From Paramagnetospirillum magnetotacticum MS-1 (GTDB taxonomy: Bacteria; Pseudomonadota; Alphaproteobacteria; Rhodospirillales; Magnetospirillaceae): a DNA stretch of 64,000 nt. Shown one piece after another: positions 1 to 6,957 of the stretch. Position 1 is the first letter of the stretch. Each line of letters begins with the position of its first letter. The notes beneath the pieces were generated by a model, which was not told the DNA's origin, ran no database searches, and saw only the letters and a program-made list of their open reading frames with translations. Location: contig NZ_JXSL01000030.1 of the NCBI RefSeq assembly GCF_000829825.1, positions 379,501 to 443,500 on the forward strand. Direction: 5' to 3'. Both the position numbers and the translations under genes were made by a program.

Positions 1-966
1 CTTGAGAACCCCCACCGCCAGCGCGGCTCCAGACCCCTCGCCCAGGCGCATGCCCAGATCGAACAGCGCTGTCTTGCCCAAGGCCGCCAGCAGCCGCTTG
101 TGTCCCGGCTCCACCGAGACATGGCCGACCATGCAATGGTCCAGCGCGCCCTTGCACTCCACCTCCAGGGCGGCCACCGCCGCCGTGGTGACATAGCCGT
201 CCAGCAGCACCGGAACGCGCTTGAAACGCGCCGCCAGCACCGCGCCCGCCATGGCCGCCAGTTCACGCCCCCCCAGACGGCGGAGAATATCGAGCGGCAT
301 ATGCCCCTTGTGCAAAGCCACGCCTTGCCCCACCACCTGGATCTTGCGGGCCAGGGCGCCGCCCTCGATTCCGGTGCCGCGCCCAGTCCAGTCGGCCGCC
401 TCGCCCCCGAACAGCGCCGCCGAGACGGCGGCCGCCGGTGTCGTATTGCCGATCCCCATCTCGCCGATGACCAGAACATCGATGCCGTTGGGCACCGCAT
501 CCATGCCATGACGGAAGGCATCGACGAAATCCAGCTCTTCCATGGCCGGACCCCTGGTGAAGTCGCCGGTGGGCTGGTCAAGCTCCAAGGCCAGCACATC
601 CAGCTCGATGTCGAAGGTTTTGCACAACTGGTTGATGGCCGCGCCGCCACGGCGGAAATTGGCCACCATCTGCGCCGTGACCTCGGCGGGAAAGGCCGAG
701 ACGCCCAGCGCAGCGACGCCGTGATTGCCCGCGAAGATCCGAGCCACCGGACGGGTCATGGTGGGAGGATGACGTCCCTGCCAGGCGGCCAGCCAGGCGG
801 AGACCTCTTCCAGACGCCCCAGCGAACCGGCCGGCTTGGTCAATTGGGGTTCGCGCGCCGCCCAGGCGCTTGAAGCCGCCGCATCGGGGCCCGGCAGGTT
901 CGCCAGCAGGGAGCGTATCTGGGCAATACTAGAAATAGACGAGTTCAAGGAAACACTCCCCAACAT
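1..966 (-). CDS. cobT: Nicotinate-nucleotide--dimethylbenzimidazole phosphoribosyltransferase, partial
   Basis: CobT transfers the phosphoribosyl group of nicotinate mononucleotide to dimethylbenzimidazole, giving alpha-ribazole phosphate for the lower ligand of B12. The reading frame is open from the left edge. Its product holds the family segments FAGNHGVAALGVSAFPAEVT near residues 80-100, GEMGIGNTT in the middle, and GMRLGEGSGAALA near the C-terminus. Only the last residues lie outside the window. The ATG at 966 has no clear Shine-Dalgarno; a TTG at 948 in the same frame follows GGGGAG at good spacing and may be the true start. The gene is divergent from cobS with fewer than 60 bases between them, so the two probably share a control region. 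No cobalamin riboswitch could be recognised there. Confidence 0.93.
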   Translation of the reverse strand, partial: MLGSVSLNSSISSIAQIRSLLANLPGPDAAASSAWAAREPQLTKPAGSLGRLEEVSAWLAAWQGRHPPTMTRPVARIFAGNHGVAALGVSAFPAEVTAQMVANFRRGGAAINQLCKTFDIELDVLALELDQPTGDFTRGPAMEELDFVDAFRHGMDAVPNGIDVLVIGEMGIGNTTPAAAVSAALFGGEAADWTGRGTGIEGGALARKIQVVGQGVALHKGHMPLDILRRLGGRELAAMAGAVLAARFKRVPVLLDGYVTTAAVAALEVECKGALDHCMVGHVSVEPGHKRLLAALGKTALFDLGMRLGEGSGAALAVGVLK

Positions 967-1004
967 ATTGCGGTTTCGTCTTATCCGTCCTATAACCCAT
1001 CGCC

Positions 1005-1781
1005 ATGAGCAAGTCACCTTTCATCGACGAGATTCCGCCGCGCTCCTGGCTGGGCGACGTCCATCTGGCGGCGGTCTTCCTGACCCGACTGCCCTTGCCT
1101 GATGCGGGCATGGGTGATCTGGCGCGGTCCATGCGCGCCTTTCCCCTGATCGGTCTGGGCCTCGGCCTGGGCGGCGGCGCCATCGCCTGGGCGGCGGGAA
1201 GCGTCCTGCCGCCTCTGGCCGCCGCTCTGCTCTGCGTCCTGTCCCTGGTCCTGGCCACCGGCGCCCTGCACGAAGACGGGCTGGCCGATCTGGCCGACGG
1301 ACTGGGGGCGCGCGGCGACCGCGACAAGCGTCTGGAGGTGATGCGCGATTCGCGCACGGGCGCTTTCGGCGTCCTGGCCCTGATCTTCTCCGTCGGCCTT
1401 CGGACCGCCGCCCTGGCGGCCATTCCGCTGGGCTGGAGTCAATGCGCCGCATTGGTGGCCGCCTGTTCCCTGTCACGCGCCCTGATCCCCGCCGCCATGC
1501 AGGTGATGGGGCCGGCGCGCGGCGACGGATTGGGAGCCGGGGCAGGTTGTCCCGACGCCACCATCGCCGCCACCGCCGCCGGTCTCGGCCTGCTGGCCTG
1601 TCTGGCGGGGCTGGGCCTGTCTGGAACGCTGGGCGCCCTGATCGCCGCCCTGGCGGCGGGAGGCGCGGTGGTATGGACGGCGCGGCGCGCGCTGGGCGGC
1701 TATACCGGCGACGTGCTGGGCGCCGTGCAGCAGGCGACCGAGATCGGAATCTTGCTGGCCGCCGCGGGAATGCTGTCATGA
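1005..1781 (+). CDS. cobS: Adenosylcobinamide-GDP ribazoletransferase
   Basis: CobS (CobV) is the inner-membrane enzyme that joins adenosylcobinamide-GDP to alpha-ribazole (phosphate), the last step of cobalamin assembly. The 258-residue product has the family signature LHEDGLADLADGLGARGD followed by RLEVMRDSRTGAFG near residues 85-120, which carries the acidic metal-binding residues. Several Ala/Leu/Gly-rich membrane segments follow. Its length is normal for the family. It lies back to back with cobT and its stop codon overlaps the start of a tiny coding frame (ATGA), which in turn runs into the cobC-like gene. The arrangement looks like one B12 lower-ligand unit. Confidence 0.95.
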   Translation: MSKSPFIDEIPPRSWLGDVHLAAVFLTRLPLPDAGMGDLARSMRAFPLIGLGLGLGGGAIAWAAGSVLPPLAAALLCVLSLVLATGALHEDGLADLADGLGARGDRDKRLEVMRDSRTGAFGVLALIFSVGLRTAALAAIPLGWSQCAALVAACSLSRALIPAAMQVMGPARGDGLGAGAGCPDATIAATAAGLGLLACLAGLGLSGTLGALIAALAAGGAVVWTARRALGGYTGDVLGAVQQATEIGILLAAAGMLS

Positions 1782-1888
1782 GCGAGGCGAAGGCGAAGCG
1801 CGGCGCCATTGAGGCGCCCGAAGCGAAGCGGAGGAAAGCCAAGGGTTTCGGAGAAACCCGCCCGGCGATTGAAGGGCAGAAAAGATGA
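1778..1888 (+). CDS. 36-residue basic peptide, coupled between cobS and cobC
   Basis: A 36-codon frame starts in the ATGA that ends cobS and ends in the ATGA that starts the cobC-like gene, so both junctions have 4-base overlaps. The peptide is rich in Lys, Arg, Ala and Glu, contains EAPEAKRRKAKGFGETRPAI and has no Cys, signal peptide or membrane segment. I know no family for it. Two explanations fit: a true leader-like peptide that couples translation of cobS to cobC, or an intergenic repeat that happens to stay in frame. The perfect overlaps favour translation, but not necessarily a function for the peptide itself. Confidence 0.4.
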   Translation: MSEAKAKRGAIEAPEAKRRKAKGFGETRPAIEGQKR

Positions 1889-2496
1889 GCCAGAATGCGA
1901 CCCGCTGGTGGCTGCTGCGCCACGCCCCGGTTCCCTGTCCCCATGGCCGTATCACCGGACGCCTGGACGTGGCCTGCGACACATCGGAAGACGAGGTCTT
2001 TCAGTCCCTGGCCCGTGCCCTGCCCGTCAATCCGGTCCTGGTGGAAAGCGGCCTGATCCGCTGCCGCCAGACCGCCGGGGCTCTGGAGTCTGCCGGGCTG
2101 TTGCTGCCGCCGCCCATGGTCGAGCCCGATCTGGCCGAGCAGGATTTCGGGCGCTGGCAGGGCCGTTCGTGGATGGATCTGGAAGCGGCCAAAGACCCCG
2201 ATCTGGCCGCCTTCTGGGCGGACCCGGCCCTGGCCACGCCGCCCGGCGGCGAAAGCTTCGCAGCCATGGTGGAACGGGTGCGGGCCTCGCTGGAACAGAT
2301 CACCGCCGCCCAGGCGGGCCGCGATATCCTGGCGGTGGTTCACGCCGGAACGGTTCGCGCCGCCCTGGCGGTGGCCCTGGACCTGAAGCCCGAACAGGCC
2401 TTGCGTTTCGCGGTCAAACCGCTGTCGCTCACCCGCCTCGACGCCACGGCATCGGGCTGGCGCGTCGAGATGGTCAACGCCCAGCCCTATGCATGA
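1885..2496 (+). CDS. cobC: Histidine phosphatase, probable alpha-ribazole phosphatase
   Basis: This 203-residue protein belongs to the histidine phosphatase (phosphoglycerate mutase-like) superfamily. The catalytic LRHAPV motif is at residues 10-15, the partner Arg lies in IRCRQTAGAL, and the second active-site His is in AVVHAGTVRAAL. Position right after cobS points to removal of the phosphate from alpha-ribazole-5'-phosphate or adenosylcobalamin-5'-phosphate (CobC role). On sequence alone it could be another small-molecule phosphatase of the same superfamily. It is convergent with the TonB receptor gene, with two palindromes between them. Confidence 0.85.
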   Translation: MSQNATRWWLLRHAPVPCPHGRITGRLDVACDTSEDEVFQSLARALPVNPVLVESGLIRCRQTAGALESAGLLLPPPMVEPDLAEQDFGRWQGRSWMDLEAAKDPDLAAFWADPALATPPGGESFAAMVERVRASLEQITAAQAGRDILAVVHAGTVRAALAVALDLKPEQALRFAVKPLSLTRLDATASGWRVEMVNAQPYA

Positions 2497-2502
2497 TACA
2501 AG

Positions 2503-2531
2503 GATCCCGATGAGTCGAACTCATCGGGATC
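2503..2531. repeat. Short palindromic repeat, copy 1
   Basis: A perfect inverted repeat with arms GATCCCGATGAGT and ACTCATCGGGATC around CGA. It lies just after the cobC-like stop codon. A second copy with longer arms begins about 100 bases on. It can form a hairpin on either strand, but no T-run follows, so a terminator role is uncertain. Confidence 0.75.
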
Positions 2532-2603
2532 ACCCTCAGACGGCGGGCGGACGCTGTGCGTCCTTGCCTCCCGCCGCATAAGCGGCGCGGCCCCTTGGGC
2601 CTA

Positions 2604-2640
2604 ACCAGATCCCGATGAGTCGAACTCATCGGGATCTGGT
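2604..2640. repeat. Short palindromic repeat, copy 2 (17-bp arms)
   Basis: The same core as at 2503-2531, extended by ACCA and TGGT to 17-base perfect arms around CGA. It sits 10 bases beyond the stop codon of the TonB receptor on the other strand. The two copies frame a GC-rich stretch (2532-2603) with further small inverted repeats. This convergent intergenic region probably separates the two transcripts. Confidence 0.75.
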
Positions 2641-2650
2641 GCGGGTCCCT

Positions 2651-4792
2651 CTAGAAGGTCACGGTCACCCCAGCATTGAACGACCGGCCGGGAGCGGGAA
2701 GCGCGCCGACCTGACCGGTGCTGCCGCTTCGCTTCCAATTGGCGTAGTCGACACCGCCGAGCGGATGGTAATAGCGCTTGTCCAGCAGGTTATCGATGCC
2801 CAGATTGACCTGTACCGCATCCCAGCCATAGCCGCTGCGCAGATTGAGCAGAGCGTAACCCGGCGTCTTGGGTTCGTGGCGCACGGCATCGACTCCGGCC
2901 TTGGTTCCCACCAACTGGGCCTCGATGGCGTTGGTCCAGCCGCCCAGCCCATGCTCGATGGCTGCTTTGCCGTTGATGGGCATGACGTGGTACATGGCCT
3001 TGCCGGTATTGACCATCTCGCCATGCAGCCAGCCGATGGTGCCCGCCAGCTTGAAGTCGCCATAGCCGGTATCACGGGCCACGAAGGTGCTGCCCGAGAA
3101 GTCCATGCCATACATCATGGCGTCGTGGTTGGCGAATTTCAGCAGCGGGAAAATCGAACTGTTGGAAGTTCTGTTGGTGACGAAATCCACTCCGATGTAA
3201 TCGGCGATATAGGTGAAGTACGGCGTCGCCTTGGCGGCCCAGTCCTTGCGGCCCGCGTCATGGAGGCCGAAGGATGTGCTAAGCGTGTGGGCCACTTCGG
3301 GCTTCAAGTCGAGATTGCCCACATAGCCGTTGGCATCACCCGCCCAGTTGATCATCTGGCTGTCCATGCCCGTGGTCGACCATGAATAGCGCTCGTAGAG
3401 ATTGGGCGAGCGCGACTTCCTGGCATAGCCCAATTCGCCGGTGGTACTGGCATCGGGCTCGTAGCGGACCAGGGCGGTAATATCGAAATTCGCGTCGATC
3501 TTGCCGTGGTTTCTGGTGTTAAAGAGCTTGGAATCGGCGATCTCCGAGCCATTCATCATGGCGCTGGTTCCATACCCCTGGACCGAGCCGGTATTCATCA
3601 CCACCGTATCGCTGCGCAGACCCAGCAGGGTGGTCCATTGCGGCGACCACTTCTCCTCCCACTCGGCGAAGGCGCTGATCACGTCGCGGGTACCGTTGTT
3701 GATGGACTTGAAGGAGAGCGGGTCCATCATGCCGCCGCTGCCCGCCACCGGCGGCCACCAGTCGTCCAACATGAATCGGTGGAATTCCTGGCCGATGCGG
3801 ATGGTCTTGCTGTCCGAAACCCGGATGTCGCCCTTGACGGCATAGCCGAAATCGGTGGCATCGGTGCGCATGGGCATCTGACCGCCCTTTTCGTTGGCGG
3901 CCTGATCCATGGAATGCTTGACCTGCTGCCAATAGGCCTTGGCCTCGAGCTTGCCCCAGCCGAACTCGCCTTCATAGCGGCCGTTGCCGTGATAGCCCTT
4001 GTTGCCGGTCATATCCATGCGCTGATTGGCGAAGCCCTGGAACGGGATGTCCTGCTGCCCCGCCTTCAGCACAAGAAGGCCCGCATTGCCGCGGGCGCCG
4101 AGAGTGAGTTCGTGGTTGCGCGACTCATAGCGGGTGGAATGGATGGTCTTGCCATCGCCACCCGCCTGATAGTTCAACCCCCGGCTCCAAGATCCGTCAT
4201 AGCCGATGCTGTAGGAATCATCGGCCCCGTGCAGATTGAGGGAACCGCCGATGCCGGTATTGACGCTCTTGAAGAAGGCCGAGGCGGACCCGCCCAGCTT
4301 ATAGCCCTCGCCCGGCCCGGCGAAGACGGGCGGCGCCGACTTCACCGAGATGACGCCACCGATATTGTCGCCGCCTGCGCTGACCGGGGTGATGCCGCTC
4401 CACACATCGATCTTCTCCACCTTGGAGGAGTCCATATAGGAGAGCGGAGGGTTCATGTGGTTGGAGCAGGCCGAGGTGATCTCCATGCCGTCCACCAGGA
4501 CCTTGAGGCGGTCGTCGCCCAGTCCGTGGATATCGGGCAGGCTGGAAACGCCGCCATTGGGGATCAGGTTGAAGCCGGGCGTGCGCGACAGCAGCCGGGC
4601 GGTATCACCCGCCGCGTCCAGCTTGGATTCGGCGGGAACGCTGAAGCGAGGGGCGGTGATCACCACCTCGGGAATATCCTCGGCCCAGGCGGGAATAGCC
4701 CCGGCAAAAACGATGCTGGTCAGGAAGGTCGTGGCAAACAGGCGGATGCGGCCATGCCGGTATCCGCCACGATGAATCGCGTGGCAGGTCAT
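2651..4792 (-). CDS. TonB-dependent outer-membrane receptor, probable copper receptor (OprC-like)
   Basis: A 713-residue outer-membrane receptor. The chosen ATG follows GAGGAACATC and begins a signal peptide ending near AIPAWA. Next come a TonB-box-like stretch (PEVVITAPRF), a plug domain with LPDIHGLGDDRLKVLVDGME, and a beta-barrel ending in a terminal Phe (GVTVTF). The plug carries ACSNHMNPPLSYMD, a Cys/His/Met motif that matches the metal-binding loop of OprC/NosA-type copper receptors; Met-rich barrel loops fit this too. The start of a smaller exported gene with a His/Cys cluster lies just upstream, consistent with a metal-uptake pair. Cobalamin genes next door make B12 an alternative substrate, but the CxxHM motif argues for copper. 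Confidence 0.85.
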   Translation of the reverse strand: MTCHAIHRGGYRHGRIRLFATTFLTSIVFAGAIPAWAEDIPEVVITAPRFSVPAESKLDAAGDTARLLSRTPGFNLIPNGGVSSLPDIHGLGDDRLKVLVDGMEITSACSNHMNPPLSYMDSSKVEKIDVWSGITPVSAGGDNIGGVISVKSAPPVFAGPGEGYKLGGSASAFFKSVNTGIGGSLNLHGADDSYSIGYDGSWSRGLNYQAGGDGKTIHSTRYESRNHELTLGARGNAGLLVLKAGQQDIPFQGFANQRMDMTGNKGYHGNGRYEGEFGWGKLEAKAYWQQVKHSMDQAANEKGGQMPMRTDATDFGYAVKGDIRVSDSKTIRIGQEFHRFMLDDWWPPVAGSGGMMDPLSFKSINNGTRDVISAFAEWEEKWSPQWTTLLGLRSDTVVMNTGSVQGYGTSAMMNGSEIADSKLFNTRNHGKIDANFDITALVRYEPDASTTGELGYARKSRSPNLYERYSWSTTGMDSQMINWAGDANGYVGNLDLKPEVAHTLSTSFGLHDAGRKDWAAKATPYFTYIADYIGVDFVTNRTSNSSIFPLLKFANHDAMMYGMDFSGSTFVARDTGYGDFKLAGTIGWLHGEMVNTGKAMYHVMPINGKAAIEHGLGGWTNAIEAQLVGTKAGVDAVRHEPKTPGYALLNLRSGYGWDAVQVNLGIDNLLDKRYYHPLGGVDYANWKRSGSTGQVGALPAPGRSFNAGVTVTF

Positions 4793-4846
4793 GATGTTCC
4801 TCGAAGACTGAATCGCTTGCGACTGCCCGATCAAACGGGCGGGAGG

Positions 4847-5218
4847 TCAGGCGGCGAGGAACGGAGGCGCGCGGGCGGGGTGGACGGAAAGAGAGGGCTC
4901 GTCCGGCGCGGGCAAGGGCGTCGGCGGAACCTGAACGGCTACGACAAGGCCGAGCGGCCGCAAGGACAGCGGCGCGGGCGGCACATAGGAGCCGGTCTGG
5001 ACGCAGCAATGGCTGACGCAATCATGGGCGGTTCCGCCACCCTTGGCGGGATCGGCCTCCTGATGCGCGGTGGAGCAAAGGTCGGCGGCAACAAAGGAAT
5101 CAGGACCGTCGGCGCCCGGCAACACCGGAACCGGCGGGGCCGAGCCCAAGAGCAGAGCGGCGGCCAGCAGCCAAGCCGCGGCCTTCCTGATCCACCCACT
5201 GACCGGACACGGTAACAT
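4847..5218 (-). CDS. Small exported Cys/His protein, DUF2946-like
   Basis: A 123-residue protein with an N-terminal signal or anchor segment (AAAWLLAAALLLGSAPP), a central HDCVSHCCVQ cluster, and a Pro-rich tail with RAPP near the C-terminus. This layout resembles DUF2946 proteins, which are often found beside copper receptor genes; the family call is from memory of the pattern. It ends about 50 bases upstream of the TonB receptor on the same strand and is probably its operon partner. The Cys/His cluster suggests metal binding in the periplasm, which is inference. Confidence 0.6.
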   Translation of the reverse strand: MLPCPVSGWIRKAAAWLLAAALLLGSAPPVPVLPGADGPDSFVAADLCSTAHQEADPAKGGGTAHDCVSHCCVQTGSYVPPAPLSLRPLGLVVAVQVPPTPLPAPDEPSLSVHPARAPPFLAA

Positions 5219-5296
5219 GCGTACCAGTTCCCACTTTTCGATCAGCGACCCTATGATCGGATCGGCTTGGTCGCAAGGCTGGCAAAAGTCTAGGGG

Positions 5297-5908
5297 TTAG
5301 TGCCCACTCTTCTTCTCTGGCTTCTTGTCCTTGCCGTCGTCCTTCTTCTCTTCCTTCTTGAGGATGATGGGGACGGTGGACTTGATCTTGAGAGTCAGCG
5401 AACAGGGCTCGGCCTCCCCGGCGGCGTTGACGCATTTGACCGGCGGCCAGTCGAAGCTGGACAGGGGAACCATCATGAACTCGACGGCCCCCAGGGCGCA
5501 GGAGAACAGCCGCCCGGTGCGCTCATTGGGCGCCAGGGTGGCGACGCTCACCGCCCAATTGTCCACCACTTCGTCCTTGACCCCAAAGGTGCGGCCGACA
5601 AAACCCAGGGACACATTGGCCGAGGAGTAGTTCTCGATGGTGAAATTGACCCGGCACTTGGCCGAGCCGGAACCGGCCCACATGGTGGCGTTGACCGACA
5701 CGACACCCAGGCTGTCGCTGACCTGAGGCGGGTCCACCGACATCTCGCGCACCCCCGGCAGACCGGCCCACATGGCGCCCTGGGATTCACCACCGCTACC
5801 GCTGCTGCCGCCTTCCTTCTTGCCGCCAGCCTGGGCCGGAACCGCCGCCAGGCCCACGAGCAGAGCCGCCACCAAGATCGATCGGGTCACTTCGGTCACG
5901 CTCCTCAT
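5297..5908 (-). CDS. Exported protein of unknown function with Lys-rich tail
   Basis: A 203-residue protein from the ATG at 5908. A signal peptide (SILVAALLVGLAAVPAQAGG) leads into a Gly/Ser-rich linker, then a globular domain with four Cys (AKCRVNF, LFSCALG, PPVKCVNAAGEAEPCSL), and a very basic C-terminal tail of repeated KK and EKK. I do not recognise the family. The paired Cys residues suggest disulfides in the periplasm. The longer open frame upstream overlaps nasT antisense and lacks a start signal, so it was not used. Confidence 0.7.
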   Translation of the reverse strand: MRSVTEVTRSILVAALLVGLAAVPAQAGGKKEGGSSGSGGESQGAMWAGLPGVREMSVDPPQVSDSLGVVSVNATMWAGSGSAKCRVNFTIENYSSANVSLGFVGRTFGVKDEVVDNWAVSVATLAPNERTGRLFSCALGAVEFMMVPLSSFDWPPVKCVNAAGEAEPCSLTLKIKSTVPIILKKEEKKDDGKDKKPEKKSGH

Positions 5909-6053
5909 CCGCCAGTCTCGTGAAGCTAAGCACCCCCCGGCAGCCATTGCAATGCCCGGCGAAGCCCCCAACTTCGGTGTGAGACGGAGCGGCACCGGAA
6001 CTGGCATGATACATGCTTGTTTTGCGGACGGCGCAGCGAGGAAGGATGTGGGA

Positions 6054-6626
6054 TTGCGGGTCATCGTGGTGGACGATGAAAGAGACCGGGCCGAAATGGT
6101 CCGCGACGCGCTGAAAGCCCAAGGCTTCACCGTGGTGGCGGTGTTCGGCAGCGGGGCCGGGCTGCCCGCCCGCGTGGCCGAACTGGCCGCCGACATCATC
6201 ATCGTCGATATCGATTCGCCCGACCGCGACACCTTGGAAGACATGCGCCGCGTCGGCATAGATCAGGGCCGCCCGGTGGTGATGTTTGCCCAGGACGGCA
6301 AGCCCGAGACCATCCGGGCCGCCGTGGATGCCGGAGTGTCCGCCTATGTGGTGGACGGGCTGAAGCCCGACCGGGTCCGTCCGGTGATCGACGTGGCCAT
6401 CGCCCGCTTTGCCCAGTTCCAGTCCCTGCGCGGCGAGCTGGACAAGGCGCGCACCACGCTCGCCGAGCGCAAGCAGGTGGAAAAGGCCAAGGGCATCTTG
6501 ATGAAACGCCGAAAGATCGACGAGGACGAGGCCTATCGCCTGATGCGGCGCATGGCCATGGACCAGAAGCAGCGCCTGATCGATGTGGCCAACAAGATCA
6601 TCGAAGCCGCCGAACTGCTGGGCTAA
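6054..6626 (+). CDS. nasT: ANTAR-domain response regulator, nitrate-responsive antiterminator
   Basis: A 190-residue NasT-type protein: a receiver-like domain (VIVVDDERD at the N-terminus, phosphoacceptor-position Asp in IIIVDIDSPD) and a C-terminal ANTAR RNA-binding domain (ERKQVEKAKGILMKRRKI...DEAYRLMRRMAMDQKQRL). The TTG at 6054 is chosen because GAGGAAGG lies 8 bases before it and it gives the usual family N-terminus; an ATG at 6006 is a longer alternative. In known NasS-NasT systems NasT binds a two-hairpin motif in the leader RNA and prevents termination when nitrate releases it from NasS. Exactly such a leader follows at 6782-6926, before nrtA. Confidence 0.93.
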   Translation: MRVIVVDDERDRAEMVRDALKAQGFTVVAVFGSGAGLPARVAELAADIIIVDIDSPDRDTLEDMRRVGIDQGRPVVMFAQDGKPETIRAAVDAGVSAYVVDGLKPDRVRPVIDVAIARFAQFQSLRGELDKARTTLAERKQVEKAKGILMKRRKIDEDEAYRLMRRMAMDQKQRLIDVANKIIEAAELLG

Positions 6627-6636
6627 CCTGCCCACT

Positions 6637-6667
6637 TTTTAATCTGGATCTAAACTACAGATTAAAA
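6637..6667. promoter_or_regulatory. AT-rich inverted repeat after nasT
   Basis: Perfect 10-base arms TTTTAATCTG and CAGATTAAAA around an 11-base spacer, 10 bases after the nasT stop and about 70 bases upstream of the sigma-54 promoter. It may be a weak terminator for nasT or an activator/repressor site for the nitrate operon. The sequence alone does not decide. Confidence 0.5.
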
Positions 6668-6739
6668 TTTGTGCATTGTCCGCGCATCTTTGCCGCACCG
6701 CAATATCCCAGATGCCCGAAAGCCGGAACTTCACCCCTT

Positions 6740-6755
6740 TGGCACGCTGATTGCG
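6740..6755 (+). promoter_or_regulatory. Sigma-54 (RpoN) promoter of the nitrate assimilation operon
   Basis: TGGCACGCTGATTGCG matches the -24/-12 consensus TGGCACG-N4-TTGC at every fixed position with correct spacing. Transcription would begin near 6767, ahead of the leader hairpins and about 190 bases before nrtA. It implies NtrC-type control by nitrogen status. No convincing NtrC enhancer pair was identified by eye. Confidence 0.8.
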
Positions 6756-6781
6756 TTGCATCTGCCCATGACGGCGGATCC

Positions 6782-6870
6782 CCTCAATGGCGAGGCCCCG
6801 CCCCACGAAATGACAGATGGCCAGCCCGGCGACGATGCCGGTCCGGCCTTTCAAGGAACAAAGGCGTTCC
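6782..6870 (+). promoter_or_regulatory. Two-hairpin ANTAR (NasT) target in the nrt leader
   Basis: Hairpin P1 at 6782-6795 is CCTC, hexaloop AATGGC, GAGG. Hairpin P2 at 6855-6870 is GGAAC, hexaloop AAAGGC, GTTCC. Both hexaloops have A at position 1 and G at position 4, the known ANTAR recognition pattern. P2 uses the bases GGCGTTCC that also form the 5' arm of the terminator at 6863-6926, so the two structures exclude each other. A stronger hexaloop hairpin at 6826-6841 (loop GACGAT) lacks the A and could be an alternative P1. Confidence 0.75.
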
Positions 6871-6926
6871 ACGGATTTGCGCTCCCTTTCTCCTCGGGAT
6901 GCGTGATGCCGCGGGACGCCTTTTTT
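6863..6926 (+). terminator. Intrinsic terminator in the nrt leader, overlapping hairpin P2
   Basis: GGCGTTCC (6863-6870) pairs with GGGACGCC (6913-6920), directly followed by six T. The enclosed 42 bases can form a small inner hairpin. It lies 32 bases upstream of the nrtA start. Its 5' arm is shared with the NasT-target hairpin, the classical arrangement for antitermination. Confidence 0.8.
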
Positions 6927-6957
6927 GCGTTTTGACTACAGCAAGGACACGACGACC

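Noticed and set aside
945..1004. Cobalamin riboswitch between cobT and cobS
   Set aside because: The gap is under 60 bases, far too short, and no B12-box was seen; none was recognised ahead of metH or the TonB receptor either.
1021..2343. Long minus-strand open frame opposite cobS and cobC
   Set aside because: It is a high-GC antisense shadow rich in Arg/Pro; cobS and cobC on the plus strand have clear family motifs.
6826..6841. CCGGC-GACGAT-GCCGG hairpin as the first NasT hairpin
   Set aside because: The loop has six bases but starts with G, not the conserved A; the hairpin at 6782-6795 fits better.
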